Shown here piece by piece: positions 52,447 through 61,216 of a stretch of 64,000 nucleotides of DNA. Source of the stretch: JBDIVL01 sp039794405 (lineage in GTDB: Bacteria > Planctomycetota > Brocadiia > Brocadiales > Brocadiaceae); contig JBDIVL010000005.1 in assembly GCA_039794405.1 (NCBI GenBank), positions 62,001 to 126,000 of the forward strand. Direction: 5' to 3'. The notes beneath the pieces were generated by a model, which was not told the origin of the DNA, did no database searches, and saw only the letters and a list, made by a program, of their open reading frames with translations. A program made the position numbers and the translations under genes. Within the stretch, counting starts at the first letter, position 1, and the number at the start of each line of letters is the position of its first letter.

Positions 52447-53442
52447 ATGGCAGTTTTTGTTACTGGCGGAACAGGTTTTTTAGGAAAACAGCTTGTAAAA
52501 GAACTGAGTCTTTTCGATGAAGAAATCCATCTCCTGGTAAGAGAGAAGAGTAATATAAAAGGGATGAATAGTAAACGGTATAAAATGTTCGTTGGAGACG
52601 TAACTCGGACTCATACAATAAAAACAGCGATGAAAGGATGCAAAACAGTTTTCCATATGGCCTCCCTTGTAAAGGCATGGACGCGTAATCCGGGAGAATT
52701 TTATCAAATCAACGTCAAAGGGCTTCAAAATGTCATGGAATGTTCTCTAGAAGAAGGTGTCTCAAAGTTTGTATATACTTCTTCATTTATGGCCCTTGGT
52801 CCATCTTATAACAAGATCAATACAGAAGAAACAATCCACAACCCGCGTCATCTGCATAACCCTTACGAAGAAACGAAATACCTTGCAGACCAACTAATCC
52901 TGCAATATTTAGACAAAGGATTACCCGTAATTACCGTTTACCCTTGTGTCATCTATGGACCTGGCGAGATTACAGAAGGGAATCTGGTAGTGCGAATAAT
53001 CCTTGATTTTTTGAACAATAAAATACCAGGAATTCTTGGTAACGGAGGTAAGGTATGGAACTATGTATTCATATCGGATGTAGTGAAAGGACATTTACTG
53101 GCACGGGAAAAGGGCAAAATTGGACAAAAGTACATTCTTGGCGGAGAAAATATTTCCATGAAAAATTTTTTTGTCCTGCTTGAGGGATTAACGGGAACAA
53201 GCGCTCCAAAATACCGTATACCATATTGGATCGCAAAGATATCTGCATACTGGCAAGTATCCCTTGCCTCCTTATCCGGAAAGGCACCGATGCATACACC
53301 ATCCGTTATTGAAATCTACAAGCACGACTGGGCATACAGTTCTGAAAAAGCAGAACAAGAACTGGGATATACCCATATCCCTTTGAGAGAAGGATTAAAA
53401 CATACCCTGGACTGGATAAATAAAACGATAAGAAACTTATGA
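52447..53442 (+). CDS. NAD-dependent epimerase/dehydratase (extended SDR)
   Basis: A 331-residue Rossmann enzyme with VTGGTGFLGKQLVKEL at residue 5, VFHMASLVKAW, the catalytic serine region YTSSFMALGPS and YEETKYLAD (Y-x3-K). It resembles dihydroflavonol-reductase-like and hopanoid-associated sugar epimerases. The substrate may be a sugar nucleotide or a terpenoid or sterol-like lipid. It overlaps the kinase-fusion gene by four bases (ATGA), so they are co-translated, which favours an isoprenoid-related job (inference). Confidence 0.85.
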   Translation: MAVFVTGGTGFLGKQLVKELSLFDEEIHLLVREKSNIKGMNSKRYKMFVGDVTRTHTIKTAMKGCKTVFHMASLVKAWTRNPGEFYQINVKGLQNVMECSLEEGVSKFVYTSSFMALGPSYNKINTEETIHNPRHLHNPYEETKYLADQLILQYLDKGLPVITVYPCVIYGPGEITEGNLVVRIILDFLNNKIPGILGNGGKVWNYVFISDVVKGHLLAREKGKIGQKYILGGENISMKNFFVLLEGLTGTSAPKYRIPYWIAKISAYWQVSLASLSGKAPMHTPSVIEIYKHDWAYSSEKAEQELGYTHIPLREGLKHTLDWINKTIRNL

Positions 53443-54779
53443 CAAGCGAAACGAAAAGAAAAATCGAGCACATTATACCGGTTATTTTTGCTTTCCTGCT
53501 AAGATACCTGAATACCTGGCAAGCGCTCTTGTTTGCATTTGTAGGAATCCTTTATGGACTTTTCCTATCGCGAATATTTGTTCGGGATACAATCCGGAAA
53601 CACGAACAAGGTTTTTCCTCCGGAAAAGTAATTTACGGTGTAATGGTCTTTATCCTCATCCTGCTCTTTCACCAAAAAATGTATATCGTCGCGGGCGCAT
53701 GGGCAATCATGTCCCTTGGTGACGGTTGCTCCGGTCTTTTTGGAATAATATACGGGGGAAAAAAACTCCCCTGGAATCCTGAAAAATCATGGATAGGCTC
53801 TTTTGCTTTTATCCTCTTTGGCGGGCTTGGCGCTGCCGTTCTTATGTGGTGGGTAAATTTATATCCGTCCACCGCTCTTTATATGCAAGGGCAAGTACAA
53901 ACACCTGCAACATGGATTTATTTTTTAACAACTGCTTTTTTGGCATCTCTTGTAACGGCTGGAGTAGAATCACTTCCCTTGAAAATTAATGACAACATCA
54001 CGGTACCATTAACGGCCAGTCTATTTATCTATGCGGCAACCCTTATCCATTGGGAACATCTCGAACGCACTCATAGTATCATTGCAGCATTAGGTATCAA
54101 TACTTCTTTCGGCCTGCTTGCTTACCATTTAAAAATGGTAAGCAGATCGGGTCTTATCGGTGGAGTTATCATTGGCACCATTATATACCTTTGCCTGGGT
54201 TTAGGGGGATTTTTGATCCTCTTTACATTCTTCTTTCTTGGTAGTTGGTCATCCAAGCATAAATATCACTGGAAGTCGATTCATGGATCTGCACAGGAAA
54301 ATCAGGGAAGGCGCAGTACAAAACATGCAATAGCAAAGGGTGGTGTCGGGCTTATTATGGCCGTCATGGCATTATTAACAGATACTCCAGAAATCTTCAG
54401 GATTGCATTTGTTGCAGCCTTCGCTACAGCCACATTCGATACAATCTCCAGCGAATTAGGGCAGATCTACGGAAAGAGACCAATCCTGATTACTACGATG
54501 AGATCTGTTCCTGCCGGCACCAATGGAGCAATATCTGCCGAAGGTACTATCTTAGGAATCCTGTCTGCAGCTTTTATAGGTGCAGAGGCTTATGTACTGC
54601 ACTTAATCGATCTTCAGTCAATAGCCGTTATAGTGACTGCGTCATGTGTTGGTACTACGGTTGAGAGTTTTTTAGGAGCAACCATTGAACGGTGGAAATA
54701 CGCAGATAATGAGGTCATTAATTTTGTTAACATTTCCACAGGTGCCGGGGTATCGATATTGTTGGCAAAAATGTTATAG
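53439..54779 (+). CDS. Fused polyprenol kinase (VTE5/SEC59-like) and DUF92 phosphate kinase (VTE6-like)
   Basis: The N-terminal ~210 residues match the dolichol/phytol kinase family (MSLGDGCSGLFGIIYGGKKL, NPEKSWIGSFAFILFGGLGA). The C-terminal ~230 residues are DUF92 (SRSGLIGGVIIGTIIYLCLG, FFFLGSWSSKHKYHWK, FATATFDTISSELGQIYG, TTMRSVPAGTNGAISAEGT). In plants and cyanobacteria VTE5 makes phytyl phosphate and VTE6, a DUF92 protein, makes phytyl diphosphate. One chain carrying both could turn an isoprenoid alcohol into its diphosphate. About ten or more membrane helices are predicted. It overlaps the SDR gene. The substrate is inferred. Confidence 0.75.
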   Translation: MTSETKRKIEHIIPVIFAFLLRYLNTWQALLFAFVGILYGLFLSRIFVRDTIRKHEQGFSSGKVIYGVMVFILILLFHQKMYIVAGAWAIMSLGDGCSGLFGIIYGGKKLPWNPEKSWIGSFAFILFGGLGAAVLMWWVNLYPSTALYMQGQVQTPATWIYFLTTAFLASLVTAGVESLPLKINDNITVPLTASLFIYAATLIHWEHLERTHSIIAALGINTSFGLLAYHLKMVSRSGLIGGVIIGTIIYLCLGLGGFLILFTFFFLGSWSSKHKYHWKSIHGSAQENQGRRSTKHAIAKGGVGLIMAVMALLTDTPEIFRIAFVAAFATATFDTISSELGQIYGKRPILITTMRSVPAGTNGAISAEGTILGILSAAFIGAEAYVLHLIDLQSIAVIVTASCVGTTVESFLGATIERWKYADNEVINFVNISTGAGVSILLAKML

Positions 54780-55121
54780 TACCTGCTATTCCCCGGCGTA
54801 GCAGAGTCACAACCAAAATCCCTGATACGGAGTTTGGAAAACAAAGATACAAATATTTATGTCCAGGTACTTAAATTCCAATACTCTATTGCTCCATGTC
54901 AAAAATAGATTTACGACAGAACCGAGGCGCCCCACCGCGACGTCTCTACAATTGCGCCACCAATCCATATCAAGGATAATTTACGGATAGCATAAAAAAC
55001 TTGTAACTGCTTAGGTCCACGGTTCAGAGTTAGAGATGAAAATTGAAAGGTTTGAAGGAAATAACCAACCTTGCACTGTAAACTCTGAAGGGAAAAAGAC
55101 ATTTTTACGGAGTAATACTAT
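54780..55121. repeat. Intergenic region with family B end and family D repeat
   Basis: 54837-54872 (AAAGATACAAATATTTATGT then CCAGGTACTTAA) matches the right end of the element at 19512-19721 almost perfectly; AGTACCTG at 54779 may be a remnant of its left end. 54960-55055 is an inverted family D copy (TTACGGATAGCAT, TTGTAACTGC, GAGATGAAAATTGAAAGG) related to 59330-59640. Confidence 0.65.
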
Positions 55122-56312
55122 ATGCAACTACCTGTTATCTCACTCAAGGCCAAAAGAAATTCTCTTCACCCCTGGATATTTAACCGCATGATCCGCCATC
55201 CGCAGAAACGTCTGAGGCCAGGTACACTGGTAGAAGTGGTTTCCAAAGAAGGGGCATTTATCGGCAGGGGTATTTACAATCATAAAAGCAATATCGGTGT
55301 TCGCCTACTAACTGAAAATGTATTTGAACCGCTTGATCATGAGTTTTTTTTCAAAAAACTTGAACAGGCTAAGGCGCTTCGTGAAGGAATACTTGGGATT
55401 CAGAAAACTTCGGATAGTTACCGATTAACCCATGGAGAGGCCGATGGGCTATCGGGTTTGATTATCGATAAGTTTGCCAATGTGCTTGTTATTGAACCAT
55501 ACTCGGCTGGATACCTTGAAATCATGGAATGGATTGTATCATCATTGCAATCCCTCTATCCCGGCACTCGGATCACGGTGCGTCCGGATGAGCGAAATGA
55601 GGCAAAGGAAGGAGCAGATTTTTCAAAAGCAGCCAAGAATTATCCCGGTCCTGATTTCACAGAAATAAAAGAAAATCAATTAAAAATGAAAGTAAATCTC
55701 AAAACAGGACACAAAACGGGATTTTTTCTTGACCAGCGTGAGAACCGCCTGACATTATCAGAATATTGCCACGATAAAGAAGTGCTTGATTGTTTTTGCT
55801 ATACGGGTGGATTTGCTATTTCTGCAATGCTGACCGGTGCAAGATCGGCTGTAGGAATAGACCTAGATGAAAAGGCACTAGAAACGGCACATCAGAACGC
55901 ATTACTGAATTCCGTGAAGGCAACGTTTCAGCACATGAACGTATTTGACTACCTGCGAACAATGATCAGTAAAGGTCAACAAACTGACGTCGTAATCCTC
56001 GATCCTGCCAAACTTGCCGGCTGTACAGACGAAATTAAGCGGGCACATCGAACCTACGGGGATATTAACCGGCTAGGTATGCAGGTTGTGAGGCCAGGCG
56101 GTATCCTATTAACATGTTCATGTTCAGGTCTTGTATCCGAAAGAGAATTTCTCTCTATCATCACACGTTCTGCGGCAGAAGCCGGGGTTGTACTTCAAAT
56201 TTTCAAAGTTGCCGGGGCAGCACCGGACCATCCCTTTTCAACGGTCTTTCCTGAAGGAAGATATCTCAAAGCCGTTTTTGCAAGGGTATTTCCATATGGA
56301 AAAAAGGGATAG
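55122..56312 (+). CDS. RlmI-family 23S rRNA (cytosine-C5) methyltransferase
   Basis: A 396-residue protein with an N-terminal PUA domain (HPWIFNRMIRHPQKRLRPGT, FIGRGIYNHKSNIGVRLL) and a class I methyltransferase domain. The latter has GHKTGFFLDQRENRLTL, VLDCFCYTGGFAISAMLTGA, VVILDPAKLAG and LLTCSCSG with the catalytic cysteine. This is the RlmI/YccW layout; E. coli RlmI methylates C1962 of 23S rRNA. The ATG at 55122 has a weak site, ACGGAG, 12 bases upstream. It converges with the permease gene at 56325. Confidence 0.88.
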   Translation: MQLPVISLKAKRNSLHPWIFNRMIRHPQKRLRPGTLVEVVSKEGAFIGRGIYNHKSNIGVRLLTENVFEPLDHEFFFKKLEQAKALREGILGIQKTSDSYRLTHGEADGLSGLIIDKFANVLVIEPYSAGYLEIMEWIVSSLQSLYPGTRITVRPDERNEAKEGADFSKAAKNYPGPDFTEIKENQLKMKVNLKTGHKTGFFLDQRENRLTLSEYCHDKEVLDCFCYTGGFAISAMLTGARSAVGIDLDEKALETAHQNALLNSVKATFQHMNVFDYLRTMISKGQQTDVVILDPAKLAGCTDEIKRAHRTYGDINRLGMQVVRPGGILLTCSCSGLVSEREFLSIITRSAAEAGVVLQIFKVAGAAPDHPFSTVFPEGRYLKAVFARVFPYGKKG

Positions 56313-56324
56313 AGCACTTCTCGA

Positions 56325-57797
56325 CTATTGTCTCTTCACAGCGTGCCTTTTTGCGAGTTTGCTATGCCGCCTTCCATAAGCAAAATAAATTATTGAACCT
56401 GCAGCCAGCCAAACAAATAACCTAAGCCATGTAGAAAATTCTAGCCGAACCATCATATAGCCGCAGGCAATAATACCCAAAACAGGTATTACAGGGACAA
56501 AAGGGCATTTAAAGACACGAGGATGATGCGGATCCTTAACACGGAGAATGATAACTGCAGCGCAAACAAGGCAAAAAGCCATCAGGGTTCCAATATTGAC
56601 CAATTTTGCTATTTCTTCAATGGGAAAACAACTTGCAGTAATCGCAACACACGCCCCAACAATAATTGTAGAAATATACGGTGTTCCGTATCGATGATGC
56701 ACAGCAGCGAAGATCCGTTCTGATAAGAGGCCATCCCTTGCCATAGCCCAGAAAATCCTTGACTGGCTCATAAGCAAAACCAGGAGCACGCTGGTAAGTC
56801 CTGCAACAGCGCCTATTGAGATAAAAAAAGATATCTTCATCATTCCAACCCTTACAAAGGCATCGGCTAATGGCGCATCAATATTAATATCTTTGTAGTA
56901 AATCATGCCGGTTAAAACCGCAGTAACTGTGATGTATAAAATGGTGCATATGATCAAAGAAATAATGATACCAATAGGTACATCCCTCTGTGGACTTCTT
57001 GCCTCCTGTGATGTGGTTGAAACTGCATCGAAACCAATATATGCAAAAAACACATAAGCTGCGCCTGTTCCAATGCCACTAATGCCAAAAGGCGCAAAAG
57101 TCTCCCAACTGCTCCCCCAATTGTCATCCTTCACGTAAGACCAACCGACAAAAATTACCATGAGTATCACAGAAAGTTTTACCATTACCATGATATTATT
57201 GAAACGAGCACTCTCTTTGATACCAACGACCAACAAGGCAGTTATGGTAGCAATAATAAGTGCTGCGGGCAGATTAAATACGATCGGTATGCCATAAAGA
57301 TAAGGTATACTTTGAGCAACAAACCCGTTTGCCTGATGGGAAAGAGTCCAGTAATCATTGGCAAGCCAGGGAGGGATGTGCAGACCAAAAAGTTTTAACA
57401 CATTAATAAAATAGTGTGACCATCCCACGGCAACAAGGCTTGAGGCAAGAGAATATTCAAGAACCAGATCCCATCCGATAATCCAGGCAAAAAGCTCACC
57501 AAGTCCTGCATAAGCGTATGTGTATGCACTCCCGGCTAAAGGGACCATAGACGCAAATTCAGCATAGCACAGGGCGACAAAAATACAGGCAAGACCTGAT
57601 AGAACAAAAGAGAGGATCAGGCTAGGGCCCGAGAATTCCTTCGCTGCCAGCCCGGTCAAAACGAATATACCGGCACCAATAACAGCACCAATTCCTAAAG
57701 CCGTTAATGAAAATGGACCCAATACCCGTTTGAAGTGATGATGATTTGATTCTTCGGCAAGATCCTGCAGTGATTTCTTCGCGAACAGTTTCTTCAT
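56325..57797 (-). CDS. APC-family amino acid permease
   Basis: A 490-residue transporter with about twelve to fourteen helices. The helix-1 signature LTALGIGAVIGAGIFVLTG begins near residue 33, then YAEFASMVPLAGSAYTYAYA and FFAYIGFDAVSTTSQEARSPQRDVP, which are typical of cationic amino acid transporter-like APC members. It probably imports an amino acid with protons. It stands alone, leftward, converging on the RlmI gene by only 12 bases. A MITE-like inverted repeat lies upstream between it and ribBA. Confidence 0.9.
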   Translation of the reverse strand: MKKLFAKKSLQDLAEESNHHHFKRVLGPFSLTALGIGAVIGAGIFVLTGLAAKEFSGPSLILSFVLSGLACIFVALCYAEFASMVPLAGSAYTYAYAGLGELFAWIIGWDLVLEYSLASSLVAVGWSHYFINVLKLFGLHIPPWLANDYWTLSHQANGFVAQSIPYLYGIPIVFNLPAALIIATITALLVVGIKESARFNNIMVMVKLSVILMVIFVGWSYVKDDNWGSSWETFAPFGISGIGTGAAYVFFAYIGFDAVSTTSQEARSPQRDVPIGIIISLIICTILYITVTAVLTGMIYYKDINIDAPLADAFVRVGMMKISFFISIGAVAGLTSVLLVLLMSQSRIFWAMARDGLLSERIFAAVHHRYGTPYISTIIVGACVAITASCFPIEEIAKLVNIGTLMAFCLVCAAVIILRVKDPHHPRVFKCPFVPVIPVLGIIACGYMMVRLEFSTWLRLFVWLAAGSIIYFAYGRRHSKLAKRHAVKRQ

Positions 57798-57850
57798 TAT
57801 TTTATTAACAAGTCAAGCTGCCTTTGGCAGCGGCTTTTCTATAACACCCA

Positions 57851-57943
57851 TGTAGAGGCGAACCTTGTGTTCGCCCTTGCCCTGGACAATTCAAAATGCC
57901 TTGTTTGTTTCCCATGTGGGCGAACACAAGATTCGCCCCTACA
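57851..57943. repeat. 93-bp inverted repeat with 26-bp arms
   Basis: TGTAGAGGCGAACCTTGTGT plus TCGCCC (57851-57876) pairs with the segment 57918-57943 ending GATTCGCCCCTACA, with two mismatches. It is followed by AAAATTCCTTG, the start of a core repeat, and belongs to the GTAGGGGCG cassette type. Confidence 0.75.
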
Positions 57944-57979
57944 GCAAATATTAAAATTCCTTGCCATGAGATTATGAGA

Positions 57980-59209
57980 CTACACTTTTTCTATCAAATG
58001 TCCTAATTTTTCTTTCTTTGTCCTCAGGTAATGTTTATTTTCATCCTTTGGCTCTATTACGATGGGGACACGTTCCGTGATTTCCAGTCCGTATCCGGTA
58101 AGGGCTGCAAACTTTCTCGGATTATTGGTAAGGAGCCGCATCTTTGTTACTCCTAAATCTCTGAGGATTTGCGCTCCGATACCGTAATCACGCTTATCAG
58201 CAGGTAATCCGAGTTTTTCATTTGCTTCAACGGTATCTAATCCGTTTTCTTGCAATAAATATGCGTGGAGTTTATTTTCCAGACCGATACCACGTCCCTC
58301 TTGCCGCATATAAAGCAATACCCCTTTCCCAGCTTGTTGTATTATCTTAAGGGTATTTTGCAACTGTTCCCCACAATCACATCGAAGAGAACCAAAGATA
58401 TCACCTGTTAAACACTCATCATGTACCCGAACAAGCACTGGTTCGTTATGCAAAGGAGAGGGAATATTTCCACTTTCATTACCTACACCTAAACATAGGG
58501 CAAGGTGGAGATAATCATCAACGTATGAACGGTAAAGGTGGAGGATGAAATTTCCGTAAACCGTAGGCAACTTTACCGTAACACGCTTCTCAATTAATCG
58601 CTCCTGCTCGTGACGATATTTAATAATATCAGCAATGGTGCATGTTTTAAGATTATGTTTTTCAGCAAATTTCTTAAGATCGGGAAGTTTGGCCATATTT
58701 CCGTCTTCTGTCATAATCTCGCAAATAACTGCTGCCGGTTTAAGACCCGCAATGCGGGTAATGTCCACAGCCCCTTCTGTATGGCCCGTCCTCACGAGCA
58801 CCCCGCCCTTCTGTGCCTTGAGTGGAAATATATGGCCTGGTCTGACAAGATCGCCAGCCTTTGATTTATCATCAATAACGGTTAATATTGTTGTAGCACG
58901 GTCTTTAGAAGAAACGCCTGTCGTGATACCATTTTTGGCATCGATGGAAACCGTAAAGGGTGTTTGGAAGTTTGACGTATTGTTTGGTACCATGGGATAA
59001 AGATCCAGTTCTTCCGCCCGTTCAGCGTTAATTGCAAGGCAAATAATGCCGCGCGCATGGGTGAGCATAAAATTAATCGCCTCAGGGGTAACTTTTTCGG
59101 CGGCAAGGGTAAGATCTCCTTCATTTTCGCGGTTCGCATCATCCACTAAAATAACCATCTTGCCCTGTTTAAGGTCTTCTACAACCTCTGGTATTGTATT
59201 AAATCGCAT
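57980..59209 (-). CDS. ribBA: Bifunctional DHBP synthase / GTP cyclohydrolase II
   Basis: A 409-residue fusion for riboflavin synthesis. Residues 1-~200 are the 3,4-dihydroxy-2-butanone-4-phosphate synthase (DDANRENEGDLTLAAE, THARGIICLA, RPGHIFPLKAQKGGVLVRTG HTEGAVDI). Residues ~205-409 are GTP cyclohydrolase II with the zinc cysteines in HDECLTGDIFGSLRCDCGE and the active RQEGRGIGL, and RDYGIGAQIL. Both catalytic motifs look intact. There is no recognisable FMN riboswitch in the AT-rich 100 bases upstream. Flavin supply matters for the FMN- and FAD-rich Nqr/Rnf complex, but no direct link is seen. Confidence 0.96.
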   Translation of the reverse strand: MRFNTIPEVVEDLKQGKMVILVDDANRENEGDLTLAAEKVTPEAINFMLTHARGIICLAINAERAEELDLYPMVPNNTSNFQTPFTVSIDAKNGITTGVSSKDRATTILTVIDDKSKAGDLVRPGHIFPLKAQKGGVLVRTGHTEGAVDITRIAGLKPAAVICEIMTEDGNMAKLPDLKKFAEKHNLKTCTIADIIKYRHEQERLIEKRVTVKLPTVYGNFILHLYRSYVDDYLHLALCLGVGNESGNIPSPLHNEPVLVRVHDECLTGDIFGSLRCDCGEQLQNTLKIIQQAGKGVLLYMRQEGRGIGLENKLHAYLLQENGLDTVEANEKLGLPADKRDYGIGAQILRDLGVTKMRLLTNNPRKFAALTGYGLEITERVPIVIEPKDENKHYLRTKKEKLGHLIEKV

Positions 59210-59630
59210 TAAAAATACCTCTTAATACTTTTTATTATAAATTTAAAATATCTTAATCTTTCGTAACTACTCAGGTTTCAGGCTCACGGTTATTTTCCCT
59301 TCTTTAAGCATTCCAATCTCCATCTCTCTAACCCTGAACCTGAGCAGTTACAAGTTTTTATAATAGTAGTAAAAATGGTTGCCAATGTAAAGTATTTTTG
59401 TATAAATGCATCCTCGATAGTATTACTTTGTAAAAACTTCTTTTTCTGTAAATCTTCTATGCTATCCGTAAATCTATCGTTGATGGAGGTATTGGAGTTT
59501 TTTTCACAACAATATAAAGGGGGGAAATCGTCCCCGATTGAACCGAGACGTTTTGCATGTTTCCTATCTTCAAATCTTTCAACCTTCATCTCTCTAACCG
59601 CGAAATTCGAACCTTGAACCTGAACAGTTA
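59210..59630. repeat. Family D repeats between ribBA and pgsA
   Basis: GTAACTACTCAGGTTTCAGG (59263-59282) pairs with CCTGAACCTGAGCAGTTAC (59333-59351), making an 89-bp hairpin-like element. Text from CATCTCTCTAACC to GAACCTGAACAGTTAC at 59588-59633 repeats its right half and reaches the pgsA stop codon. GCTATCCGTAAAT at 59461 recurs inverted at 54980. Confidence 0.65.
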
Positions 59631-60242
59631 CTATAGTTGTTTTACTCCTTTGTACATATATAAGAGCCCGGAAACAAAAGTAAAAACTACCGTAGTCCAC
59701 CAGATGGTAATAAGGGCAGGTAATGGGACATGGTTTCCAATAATTACGGATATAATGGCAATAATCTGAAAGCACGTTGATGCCTTGCCAAGAATCGTTG
59801 GCTGACAATCTATTCTGCCTGTAATAACGAGTAATGCAAAGGTACCGAACATAAGCGTAAGGTCTCTGCAAACAATAACGGTCGGGATCCAATTAGGAAA
59901 TCTTGGTTCAGGCCATAAACGATCAGAAGAAAGGATGATACAGGAAATTACCAAAACGAGCTTATCTGCTACAGGATCCAGATACTTACCGAGATTTGTT
60001 ATTTCATTTCTCTTTCGTGCAAGGTAACCATCCAGGATATCGCTTAAGGCGATCATAAGCATGATAAAAAGACAAGCATACCGATAATGGCCGTTATGTT
60101 GAACCTGCATTATACAGAATACGAGGGGAGGAATGAAAAATATCCTGCTAAGACTAATTTTGTTAGGAAGGGTTAACATAGGCAAAAGACCTCTTCTTGT
60201 GGAGCTTGTACTGTTTATAACAGGGCTATCATATACTTTCAT
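59631..60242 (-). CDS. pgsA: CDP-diacylglycerol-glycerol-3-phosphate 3-phosphatidyltransferase
   Basis: A 203-residue membrane enzyme that makes phosphatidylglycerol phosphate. The CDP-alcohol phosphotransferase motif D-G-x2-A-R-x8-G-x3-D-x3-D is complete in SDILDGYLARKRNEITNLGK and continues YLDPVADKLV near residue 90. Four to six helices surround it. About 20 extra N-terminal residues precede LPNKISLSRIFFIP, where most family members begin. It starts two bases after the stop of the epimerase gene, and a family D repeat abuts its stop. Confidence 0.9.
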   Translation of the reverse strand: MKVYDSPVINSTSSTRRGLLPMLTLPNKISLSRIFFIPPLVFCIMQVQHNGHYRYACLFIMLMIALSDILDGYLARKRNEITNLGKYLDPVADKLVLVISCIILSSDRLWPEPRFPNWIPTVIVCRDLTLMFGTFALLVITGRIDCQPTILGKASTCFQIIAIISVIIGNHVPLPALITIWWTTVVFTFVSGLLYMYKGVKQL

Positions 60243-60244
60243 TT

Positions 60245-61216
60245 TTAGGAGAAGCCTCGTGAATTTCTTTTTTTACGGTCTTTATACCAGGTCATGAACA
60301 AACGAATACCTTGTTCAATAGATATTTTAGGATTGTAACATAAGAAATGCTCCGCCTTCCTGATGTCTGCATAGGTTCTCTGTACATCTCCCGGTTGTTC
60401 GGGAAGTTTATTAATGCACGCTTTTTTATCTAATTCATGTTCAATAAGTTCAATAAGTCTTTTCAACTGAACTGGGCGAGAATCGCCCAGATTGATAATC
60501 TCGAAATCAAACTGCTTGTCTAAAACAGAAATTACACCGTCAATGATATCTGAAAAAAAGGTATAATCCCTTTGTGTCGTCCCATCACCATATACGGTAA
60601 TAGGTTGATTGTTATCAATAAGTTCAGTAAATTTCCGTATAGCGAGATCTGGCCGTTGACGCGGGCCGTATACAGTAAAAAATCTAAGGCAGGAGATGGA
60701 CATTTTGTAGAGATGATGATAATTATAACAATAAAGCTCCCCTGCACGTTTCGTCGCAGCGTAAGGTGATATGGGTTCGTTTACAGGATCGTCTTCTGAA
60801 AAAGGGACATTTCTGTTATTTCCGTAAACCGAAGAGGATGAGCCAAAAATAAATTGCTTAATTCCATATGATCTGGAAAGCTCGAGCATATTTAGTGTTC
60901 CCTTGCAGTTAATATCTTCATACAGCAAAGGATTCTCAATCGAAGGTCTTACGCCTGCTTGTGCTGCCAGGTGAATAACCTTCTCAATCCGGTGTTTTTC
61001 AAATATCTCCCGGCATGCAACTCTATCACGAATATCAGTCTCGTATAACCTTAAATTCGGGTCTTGAATAACCGCGGAGATGTTTTCCCTTTTATAGACC
61101 GGTGTATAGAAATCATTAAAATTATCAACTACAACTACCCTTTTAGCTTGTGACAGCAGTCTTTCTACCAGGTGTGAACCGATAAAACCTGCACCACCAG
61201 TAACAAGTATCGTCAT
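60245..61216 (-). CDS. Nucleotide-sugar epimerase (UDP-glucuronate 4-epimerase-like)
   Basis: A 323-residue extended SDR with the NAD motif VTGGAGFIGSHLVERLL at residue 5, VIHLAAQAGVRPSIENPLLY, the catalytic FGSSSSVYGNN and YAATKRAGELY (Y-x3-K), and LRFFTVYGPRQRPDLAI. The QAGVR and RPDLAI segments are typical of UDP-glucuronate 4-epimerases, so UDP-galacturonate supply for surface glycans is the best guess. Other sugar-nucleotide epimerases of this clade are possible. It is two bases upstream of pgsA on the same strand. Confidence 0.85.
   Translation of the reverse strand: MTILVTGGAGFIGSHLVERLLSQAKRVVVVDNFNDFYTPVYKRENISAVIQDPNLRLYETDIRDRVACREIFEKHRIEKVIHLAAQAGVRPSIENPLLYEDINCKGTLNMLELSRSYGIKQFIFGSSSSVYGNNRNVPFSEDDPVNEPISPYAATKRAGELYCYNYHHLYKMSISCLRFFTVYGPRQRPDLAIRKFTELIDNNQPITVYGDGTTQRDYTFFSDIIDGVISVLDKQFDFEIINLGDSRPVQLKRLIELIEHELDKKACINKLPEQPGDVQRTYADIRKAEHFLCYNPKISIEQGIRLFMTWYKDRKKRNSRGFS

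Noticed and set aside
59210..59290. FMN riboswitch upstream of ribBA
   Set aside because: The leader is AT-rich and lacks the conserved RFN element boxes such as AGGGTTCC and the paired GC-rich stems.
59290..59892. 200-codon minus-strand frame overlapping pgsA
   Set aside because: It runs out of frame through the conserved pgsA coding region and then through family D repeats; it is a shadow frame.
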